DNA of 64,000 bases from Clostridia bacterium (GTDB taxonomy: Bacteria; Bacillota; Clostridia; Christensenellales; Borkfalkiaceae). The position numbers and the translations under genes are program-made. Below are positions 36,527 to 42,281 of the stretch, in pieces; positions within the stretch are counted from its first letter, which is position 1; each line of letters starts with the position of its first letter. The stretch is from positions 62,001 to 126,000 of the forward strand of contig JAFQEA010000019.1 of the NCBI GenBank assembly GCA_017399185.1, written 5' to 3'. The notes under the pieces are model-generated. The model had not been told where the DNA came from. It made no database searches and saw only the letters and a list, made by a program, of their open reading frames with translations.

Positions 36527-37416
36527 TAAAACAAATCTCCGTCGTCGTTTTCTTTAGTTTGTCCTTGATTTGACGTCTGCGTATCAGCCTTGTTTTCACT
36601 ATCGTTTTTGCTTGTATATTCAGCAAAAACATCTTCTGGCGCATGCTGGTCAGACGGCGCGTCGTAATCTTCAAACGGGAAGCCGTCCTTTTTTTCAGGC
36701 TCTTGCGTGTAAGGCTGCTTGGGGTTATTGTAACCACCTTGAGAGCCTTGCGCCTTATAAGATTCAAAACGCATTTTCATATACTGGTTATAATCGAAGC
36801 GCTTGTTATTTCTGAACGCGAACACGAAAATCGGGAAAAGCGGTTCGATAAAGATTGCCAAAAATGAATACATGTTTTGATTTTTCTTTGCGTAAAAGCG
36901 GAAAAATGCAAAAACTGTAAACACGTCGATAACAAGATACATAATTGCTAAAATGCTATTAGTAACCGAAATCAAGCCGTGTAAGGTAATGCTTCTAAAT
37001 AGCGTAACGTTTATTACTTCCTGCTTAACTAAAGTACCCGTCTGTAAAAGGTACTTAAGCGTATTGCCATAGTATAAAGCATCATACGCAATACCAGTTG
37101 CAAAGGTAAAGAAATAAAGCAATGAAAGCAACAAGCCTATATTCTTAAGCCTATAACCAAAAAGCTTAACGGGGCCGATAATCTTGCCCATGTAATAATA
37201 GCTTGCAAACGGAATAAACGCTAAATACCCGTTTGGGATATTTTCACGCTTACCAATAGTGTAAAGCCCTATCCCCTTTAATACGAACAAAGCAATGTCA
37301 ATCACCGCGCTGCACGCAAAAACAATCCAGAAAACCTTGGATAGGTTAACAACCATATCATTTAAGTCTGCAAGTGCAGAAAGACTGCTTAAGAATTCAA
37401 AATATGAACTTAACAT
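36526..37416 (-). CDS. Membrane protein with acidic disordered tail, unrecognised
   Basis: 296 residues. About five transmembrane helices (first ~20-45, last ~185-205) and then about 80 residues rich in Asp, Glu, Gln, Asn and Ser. ATG 37416 has SD AAGGAAG, while an upstream TTG in frame is rejected. It is coupled to mnmE (TAATG overlap) and follows a CPBP protease gene. No family recognised. The low-complexity tail suggests a cytosolic interaction region. Confidence 0.72.
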   Translation of the reverse strand: MLSSYFEFLSSLSALADLNDMVVNLSKVFWIVFACSAVIDIALFVLKGIGLYTIGKRENIPNGYLAFIPFASYYYMGKIIGPVKLFGYRLKNIGLLLSLLYFFTFATGIAYDALYYGNTLKYLLQTGTLVKQEVINVTLFRSITLHGLISVTNSILAIMYLVIDVFTVFAFFRFYAKKNQNMYSFLAIFIEPLFPIFVFAFRNNKRFDYNQYMKMRFESYKAQGSQGGYNNPKQPYTQEPEKKDGFPFEDYDAPSDQHAPEDVFAEYTSKNDSENKADTQTSNQGQTKENDDGDLF

Positions 37417-37438
37417 AATAAAAACTTCCTTACTGAAA

Positions 37439-38584
37439 TTATACCGAAACAACTATCATAACGATTGATAGCACCAACCCTACCGCTAATAAAATTGCCG
37501 CAGGCAAGGTTTTTGAATACCTGTTAAATGGGCGATAACCCTTACCGGTATAATAAAGGTAGTCGCCGGCATTTAAGTATAACTCATTTGTAAGTGCCCC
37601 GTATAAATAGGAGCAATTTTCTTCAGTATTTTTATTTTTTAGTACAAAATAGCAAGCGTGCGGCACGACGTTAGGCTTGCCTAAAATTTTACGCTTATAT
37701 TTTGTCAATCCCATATTTGCAAAATAGATAACCGCAACGGTAACAAGTATGAACCCTAAAATAATCGTAAGCGCGTTATAGAGATAATCAAACATTGGCA
37801 TAAACACGCTGAAAACACCTGCGTACGCCGAGAAAATACTTGTGCCAAGGTTATAGCAAAAATGTATTACACAGCCAATCAGCATATTATTGGTCAGCAT
37901 AACCGCCGTTGAAATAACAAGCCCGATAATAAACTGCAAAATAAGCTGTTCATAGCTGCCGTGCATCAACGCAAAAATCAGCGACGAAGCAATTACCGCA
38001 AAGACCTTGCCAAACTGCTCAAGACCGCGCATAATTACGCCGCGGAACAAGGCTTCTTCGCAAATAGCAGGTAAAAGCGGAACTAAAATATAAGCATAAA
38101 TAAGCAAAAGTAGTGGGTTAGAATTTAAAAGCAACGCATCAAGGTTGCCACTTAAGCTATTATAGTCAGTCAAATAAATTATCTGCGTCCAGCTTTCAAC
38201 AAATTCGTAATGAACGGTATCAAACAGGAAATAAACGCCAAAGCTTAACATAAGGGCAAAAATTATGTTTAAAAAGTCAAACTTTAAAACGTAACCGCTG
38301 CCCGATAAAAACCCGACGTGTCGCACCCTTGAAAATACAAACGCAATCAGCGCGATAACGCCTTGCGATATAAGTGCAGAAACGCATAGGATAAACGCGT
38401 AATCCTTACCGCGATCGTTAAATAGGTAAGAAATAAACGGCGTCATCAGCTTATCTAAAATAAAAAACGCAAGCAAAAAGCTAATAAACGCAATGCCAGC
38501 ATCTAAAGCATTGTATTTATTAGGATTGTGATAATTTCGCCTAGAAATTAGTATATTGTTGTTTTTACAGAAAATTTCAGTCAC
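37439..38584 (-). CDS. CPBP-family intramembrane metalloprotease
   Basis: 381 residues with about eight transmembrane helices. Family motifs: EEALFRGVIMRG (EExxxR) near residue 178, FALMHGSYEQ (FxxxH) and a later HFCYN. Members cleave prenylated proteins, self-immunity targets or anti-sigma factors. The substrate here is unknown. A ~45-residue C-terminal cytosolic stretch is followed by one further hydrophobic helix, longer than the minimal CPBP core. Confidence 0.86.
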   Translation of the reverse strand: MTEIFCKNNNILISRRNYHNPNKYNALDAGIAFISFLLAFFILDKLMTPFISYLFNDRGKDYAFILCVSALISQGVIALIAFVFSRVRHVGFLSGSGYVLKFDFLNIIFALMLSFGVYFLFDTVHYEFVESWTQIIYLTDYNSLSGNLDALLLNSNPLLLLIYAYILVPLLPAICEEALFRGVIMRGLEQFGKVFAVIASSLIFALMHGSYEQLILQFIIGLVISTAVMLTNNMLIGCVIHFCYNLGTSIFSAYAGVFSVFMPMFDYLYNALTIILGFILVTVAVIYFANMGLTKYKRKILGKPNVVPHACYFVLKNKNTEENCSYLYGALTNELYLNAGDYLYYTGKGYRPFNRYSKTLPAAILLAVGLVLSIVMIVVSV

Positions 38585-38628
38585 AATACAACCTTTTTGC
38601 TCAATCTATAAGCGGAATTAATTACTAA

Positions 38629-40059
38629 TTAATATGCCCTTGCGAATAAAACAACCTTTTCAGCCTTCTTACCGCAAACGGCGCAAACAGTGCCTTCTTT
38701 AGCGTCTTCAACGATAACCCTTGAAGTTGCTGCGGCTCTATTTTTGATTGCGTCTTCACATTCACGGCAACCGCACCAATGCGCTTTAACAAAGTTCTTA
38801 TTTTCAACGCCTTCAAAGATTTCGTCAAGTGATGAAGCTTCAACAACCTTGGAATCGCGCATTTTGCGTGATTTTTCAAGCATATTTTGCTGAATAGTTT
38901 CCAAAAGTGCTGGGATTGTATCAAGCTCGTCCAAAGAAAGCGTGAACTTTTCGCAGTTGTATCTTGTTGATAAAACGCACTTGTTTTCCTGAATGTCGCG
39001 TGGACCGATTTCAAGTCTTAACGGACAGCCCTTCATTTCCCATTCGTTAAACTTCCAGCCTGGGCTAGCATCACGCGCATCAAGCTTAACGCGGATACCC
39101 ATTTTTGCAAGCTTATCGGTAATTTCGTTAGCCTTTTCAAGTACGCCTTCTTTAAATTGTGCAACAGGGATAACAACAACCTGGATTGGTGCAACCTTCG
39201 GTGGCAATGACAAACCGCGTTGGTCGCCGTGTGCCATTACGATTGCGCCGATAAGCCTTGTTGAAACGCCCCAGCTTGTTGAAAACGCATATTGGAGAGC
39301 ATTGTTCTTATCCAAGAACTTCATATTAAATGCTTTAGCAAAGTTTTTGCCTAAATAGTGCGTAGTACCTGCCTGTAAGCTCTTGCCGTCAAGCATCATA
39401 GCTTCCATGCCGTAGGTTTCAACCGCACCTGCAAACTTTTCCTTTTCGGTCTTAACGCCAGTAAATACTGGAATTGCTAAAAATTCGTGCGCAAAGTCGC
39501 TGTAGCATTTAAGCATTTTTTGTGCGTCTTCCCTAGCGTCTTCTTCGGTAGCGTAGGCAGTATGACCTTCTTGCCATAAAAATTCGCTTGTACGCAAAAA
39601 TGGACGCGTTGTCTTTTCCCAACGCATTACGTTTGCCCATTGGTTGATTTTAATTGGCAGGTCGCGATAGCTTTGCATCCACTTTGAGAACATTTCGCAA
39701 ATAATAGTTTCACTTGTCGGGCGTACAACTAAATTTTCAGCAAGCTTTTCACCGCCTGCGTGTGTTACAAGCGCAACTTCTGGCGCAAAGCCTTCAACGT
39801 GTTCAGCTTCACGCATAAGATAGCTTTCAGGGATTAGCATCGGGAAGTATGCGTTTTGAACGCCGAGTTCAGAAAAACGGCGGTTTAATTCCTTTTGGAT
39901 ATTTTCCCAGATAGCGTAGCCGTAAGGACGGATAACCATCGTGCCCTTAACTGGGCCGTAGTCAACAAGTTCAGTTTTGATAACGACGTCCGTGTACCAC
40001 TGTGGGAAGTCTTCTTCAATATTGGCGATATTCTTTACAAATTGTTGTTCTTTTGCCAT
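38629..40059 (-). CDS. proS: Proline--tRNA ligase, short (archaeal/eukaryotic-like) type
   Basis: 476 residues, class II synthetase with RPTSETIICEMF and TTRPFLRTSEFLWQEGHTA motifs. The C-terminal zinc-binding-like domain has CGCRECE and CAVCGKK and ends with an aromatic Tyr. The absence of the bacterial INS editing insert marks the type 3 form common in Clostridia. Start supported by SD AGAGG. Transcribed away from the small-RNA array. Confidence 0.95.
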   Translation of the reverse strand: MAKEQQFVKNIANIEEDFPQWYTDVVIKTELVDYGPVKGTMVIRPYGYAIWENIQKELNRRFSELGVQNAYFPMLIPESYLMREAEHVEGFAPEVALVTHAGGEKLAENLVVRPTSETIICEMFSKWMQSYRDLPIKINQWANVMRWEKTTRPFLRTSEFLWQEGHTAYATEEDAREDAQKMLKCYSDFAHEFLAIPVFTGVKTEKEKFAGAVETYGMEAMMLDGKSLQAGTTHYLGKNFAKAFNMKFLDKNNALQYAFSTSWGVSTRLIGAIVMAHGDQRGLSLPPKVAPIQVVVIPVAQFKEGVLEKANEITDKLAKMGIRVKLDARDASPGWKFNEWEMKGCPLRLEIGPRDIQENKCVLSTRYNCEKFTLSLDELDTIPALLETIQQNMLEKSRKMRDSKVVEASSLDEIFEGVENKNFVKAHWCGCRECEDAIKNRAAATSRVIVEDAKEGTVCAVCGKKAEKVVLFARAY

Positions 40060-40117
40060 ATTATATACCTCTTGAAAATTGTAATCAAATTTAGCTGATA
40101 AATATTTCAGTTATTAA

Positions 40118-40146
40118 ATTATAATTTAATATTATTTATTTGTAAA
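40118..40146 (-). promoter_or_regulatory. Sigma-A promoter of proS
   Basis: Minus strand TTTACA (40141-40146), 17-bp spacer, TATAAT (40118-40123). The leader is about 50 bases, without a recognisable T-box. Confidence 0.75.
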
Positions 40147-40333
40147 GTAATTTTTTGCCCATTTAGCGACTTTAATCGCATTTACCCACCGCGTAAAGAC
40201 AAAATTATCAATAATTTATCAATTTAAAGAAAATAATAAATAAATTTAATAAAAAAATAAAGAACCTGCAAAATTGCAAGTTTTTTATATGAAAATTATT
40301 GACTTTAGCTAGATTATTGCATATAATTAAATT

Positions 40334-40413
40334 GTTGGGTATTTCCGACCGAAATAATTATATAAATTATTTCAAGTGTGGCGATAGTGTTTACTATCGC
40401 CACTCATTTTTTA
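40334..40413 (+). ncRNA. Array unit 1: three-hairpin small RNA
   Basis: Promoter TTGACT 40299-40304 and TATAAT 40322-40327. The predicted RNA begins at the first stem GTTGG / TCCGAC-like (40334-40349). A perfect hairpin GAAATAATT-ATATA-AATTATTTC follows (40351-40373), then the terminator stem GTGGCGATAGT / ACTATCGCCAC (40378-40403) and TCATTTTTT. No sequence match to the other units. Confidence 0.75.
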
Positions 40414-40543
40414 TACTTTTTTATCACATACCGAACCACAGGCATATCATTTTTTCTTGGTTAATACTTATTTTATTGTTTTGTATAAAATTTTTCAGCT
40501 AAACGAAAAAATACTTGATTTTTTCTTAATTATCGCATATAAT
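40411..40543 (+). repeat. 133-bp block duplicated at 41037-41170
   Basis: The block runs from the end of unit 1's terminator through unit 2's -10. The second copy leads into unit 5 and differs by one added T and a few substitutions. The last 76 bp also occur at 40822-40897 in front of unit 4. RNA bodies after the three copies are unrelated. Confidence 0.85.
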
Positions 40544-40548
40544 ATTAG

Positions 40549-40619
40549 TGCAATCTATTGATTGCGCTAGACAAGTGTGCGTCGTTGCAAGTTTACTTGC
40601 GTTTGCCACTTGTTTTTTT
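40549..40619 (+). ncRNA. Array unit 2: small RNA with nested hairpin
   Basis: Promoter TTGATT 40515-40520 and TATAAT 40538-40543. First hairpin GCAATC-TATT-GATTGC (40550-40565). Terminator stem ACAAGTG / CACTTGT (40571-40577, 40607-40613) enclosing an inner hairpin GCAAG-TTTA-CTTGC, ending in T7. Confidence 0.75.
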
Positions 40620-40695
40620 ATTTATTTCTTCTTCATATTTTTTAAAATTTCCCCTAAATGGTTGACAATTTTTAAGTTATTGCATATAATAAACA

Positions 40696-40790
40696 TATCA
40701 ATGAACATACGCTTACACGCAGTTCGTCATTGATAAAAAAGGTTAGAGACATACGCTTCCACGCAGTTCGTCTCTAACCTTTTATATTTT
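40696..40790 (+). ncRNA. Array unit 3: twin hairpins with one conserved loop
   Basis: Promoter TTGACA 40662-40667 and TATAAT 40685-40690. Hairpin A: TATCAATGA / TCATTGATA (40696-40735). Hairpin B: GGTTAGAGA / TCTCTAACC (40741-40779). The stems are unrelated, yet the loops (40706-40726 and 40750-40770) agree at 20 of 21 positions, sharing CATACGCTT and CACGCAGTTCG. A T-rich tail follows B. Confidence 0.8.
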
Positions 40791-40903
40791 TACCAATTAT
40801 GTTTTTTAATCTTTTCAATTTTTATTTTATTGTTTTGGATGAAATTTTTTAGCTAAACGAAAAAATACTTGATTTTTTCTAAATTATCGCATATAATAAA
40901 AAC

Positions 40904-40985
40904 ATAGATGAGCATGAAACATATTGTTTCTCGTCGGTGGCACTTACATTGATAAGTTGCTTACGAAGTTCATCTATTTTTTTAT
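40904..40985 (+). ncRNA. Array unit 4: three-way-junction small RNA
   Basis: Promoter TTGATT 40869-40874 and TATAAT 40892-40897. Closing stem ATAGATGAGC / GTTCATCTAT (40904-40913 with 40968-40977) starts at the expected +1. Inside are GAAACA-TAT-TGTTTC and a bulged arm ACTTA / TAAGT extended by TCGT / ACGA. T7 follows. A second terminator-like hairpin (CCACAA / TTGTGG plus T6, 41007-41038) lies just downstream. Confidence 0.78.
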
Positions 40986-41175
40986 TCCATTTACGCTTTT
41001 TTCATACCACAATTTGGTTTACGATTTGTGGATTTTTTATACTTTTTTATCACATACCGAACCACAGGCATATCATTTTTTTCTTGGTTAATAGTTATTT
41101 TATTGTTTTGTATAAAATTTTTCAGCTAAACTAAAAAATACTTGATTTTTTCTAAATTATTGCATATAATAATAT

Positions 41176-41255
41176 TGTCCTTACGGACAACACTTCACGT
41201 TTTAAGTGATGATATGCGCTCCTATGCTCGTAGCATAGGAGCATTTTCTTATTTT
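41176..41255 (+). ncRNA. Array unit 5: multi-hairpin small RNA
   Basis: Promoter TTGATT 41142-41147 and TATAAT 41165-41170. Hairpins TTGTCC-TTAC-GGACAA (41175-41190), CACTT / AAGTG (41191-41208), and an 11-bp stem GCTCCTATGCT / AGCATAGGAGC (41218-41242), followed by ATTTTCTTATTTTCT, a weaker tail than in other units. Confidence 0.72.
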
Positions 41256-41367
41256 CTACCTTTTATTTTACGTACTCTTTTAACGATTTTTAATAAATTT
41301 TTTAAATTTTTATTCATAATAAATAATTTTAGTTGACTTTAATGTTGTTTTAACGTATAATAAATAT

Positions 41368-41435
41368 AGAATTCAGTTCAGCCCAAAAGGCAATTTGATT
41401 GTGGAAACACAGCGCGGAACTGAATTCTTTTTTAT
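41368..41435 (+). ncRNA. Array unit 6: three-way-junction RNA, GNRA-loop family
   Basis: Promoter TTGACT 41333-41338 and TATAAT 41356-41361. 11-bp closing stem GAATTCAGTTC / GAACTGAATTC (41369-41379, 41417-41427). Inner arms GCC-CAAAA-GGC and TGTG-GAAA-CACA. T6 tail. Same fold as units 7 and 8 with a different stem sequence and a GAAA instead of GTAA tetraloop. Confidence 0.82.
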
Positions 41436-41694
41436 TTAAATTTTTTATTATACTTCCTAACTTTCTTTCGGTTTCTATTGCTAAAAAGGAAATTAGGGGG
41501 TTTTTGTTTGCTAAATTGCTATTCACCTTGCCAAAATGGTGGTGAAAGCCTTGATTTGCGCTTATCCTTACTTTGTTTATTAGGGTTTTCATCTAAAGCC
41601 AATGTTTCAACGCTGTTTTTAATAAATTTTTAAAGTTTTGTTCATAATACGTAATTTTTATTGACTTTACTGTTATTTTTGCATATAATAGATA

Positions 41695-41762
41695 TGGAAT
41701 TCAACCAAGCCCAAAAGGCACTATAATGTGGTAACACAGCACGGGTTGAATTCCTTTTTTAT
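41695..41762 (+). ncRNA. Array unit 7: three-way-junction RNA, GNRA-loop family
   Basis: Promoter TTGACT 41661-41666 and TATAAT 41684-41689. Closing stem GGAATTCAACC / GGTTGAATTCC (41696-41706, 41744-41754), inner arms GCC-CAAAA-GGC (41709-41719) and TGTG-GTAA-CACA (41727-41738), T6 tail. Confidence 0.82.
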
Positions 41763-41827
41763 TTAAATTTTTATCCATAATAAGTAATTTTTATTGACTT
41801 TGCTGTTATTTTTGCATATAATAGATA

Positions 41828-41895
41828 TGGAATTCAACCAAGCCCAAAAGGCACTATAATGTGGTAACACAGCACGGGTTGAATTCTTTTTTATT
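41828..41895 (+). ncRNA. Array unit 8: near-identical copy of unit 7
   Basis: Promoter TTGACT 41794-41799 and TATAAT 41817-41822. 133 bp downstream of unit 7. The RNA is identical except that the last stem base is T instead of C, keeping a G-U pair. T-rich tail as before. Confidence 0.82.
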
Positions 41896-41962
41896 TAAAC
41901 TTTTTGTTGTACTTCATAAATAATTTTGTTGACTTTGTTACTATTTTTACGTATAATAAAAA

Positions 41963-42040
41963 TGTCAATACAATAGAAGCGACAAAGTCGATACGAGTAT
42001 TGTCTATTTATAGCCCTTGCATAAGCTTGGGCTATTTTTT
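41963..42040 (+). ncRNA. Array unit 9: two-hairpin small RNA
   Basis: Promoter TTGACT 41929-41934 and TATAAT 41952-41957. First domain closed by CAATAC / GTATTG with an inner CGAC-AAA-GTCG hairpin. Terminator stem TAGCCC / GGGCTA (42011-42034) with T6. The promoter region resembles those of units 6-8, but the RNA does not. Confidence 0.75.
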
Positions 42041-42045
42041 ATTCC

Positions 42046-42223
42046 TTGCCTTTTTTTATTCTTTTTACGTTTCTTTTGTCATATGTATGAAACTGCCAAT
42101 TATTATATGGTTGATTATAAGATGATAATTCATCTTCATATTTTTTAGAACGCTTATTCAAATACGTTCATTTATACTTTTTCTATCACTTTAAAAAACC
42201 TTTTTGCTTAATTTCAAAAACCC
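42046..42223. other. AT-rich spacer between array and transketolase promoter
   Basis: It holds a short hairpin GATGA-TAAT-TCATC followed by a T-run (about 42121-42148). No complete promoter cassette is seen. It might be a decayed unit. Confidence 0.35.
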
Positions 42224-42224
42224 C

Positions 42225-42253
42225 TTGACTAATTTCAAATTTCAATGTATAAT
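42225..42253 (+). promoter_or_regulatory. Sigma-A promoter of transketolase
   Basis: TTGACT (42225-42230), 17-bp spacer, TATAAT (42248-42253). Same geometry as the array promoters, but it leads into an SD (TGGAGA) and ATG. Confidence 0.85.
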
Positions 42254-42281
42254 CAAAGTTAGTAAACTTTTGGAGAATTTT

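Larger units (their letters stand above)
40299..42045 (+). other. Tandem array of nine promoter-structured RNA-terminator cassettes
   Basis: Nine same-strand units fill the gap between divergent proS and transketolase. Each has a -35 (TTGACT, TTGACA or TTGATT), exactly 17 bp, TATAAT usually preceded by GCA or CG, then 6-7 bases to the start of a stable hairpin that ends in a T-run. Units are listed separately below. No unit contains a start codon with SD and a credible ORF. Stretches 41251-41332 and 41437-41660 between units are AT-rich and hold no further clear unit, apart from one hairpin (TTCACC / GGTGAA, 41522-41548). Known tandem sRNA sets such as LhrC are analogous in layout, not in sequence. 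Confidence 0.85.

Noticed and set aside
40299-41336. Short plus-strand ORFs in the array as leader or toxin peptides
   Set aside because: They arise from the duplicated AT-rich block, lack SDs and run across terminators. No hydrophobic toxin-like peptide is consistently encoded.
41350-41592. 80-codon minus-strand ORF overlapping unit 6
   Set aside because: No SD, it overlaps the promoter and structured RNA on the other strand, and its composition looks like chance AT-rich sequence.
41368-41895. CsrA-titrating RNAs or hammerhead ribozymes
   Set aside because: The GGA loop motif occurs in only one copy, and the hammerhead core sequences are not present.
40299-42045. CRISPR array
   Set aside because: Units differ in sequence, each has its own promoter and terminator, spacing is irregular and no cas genes are present.
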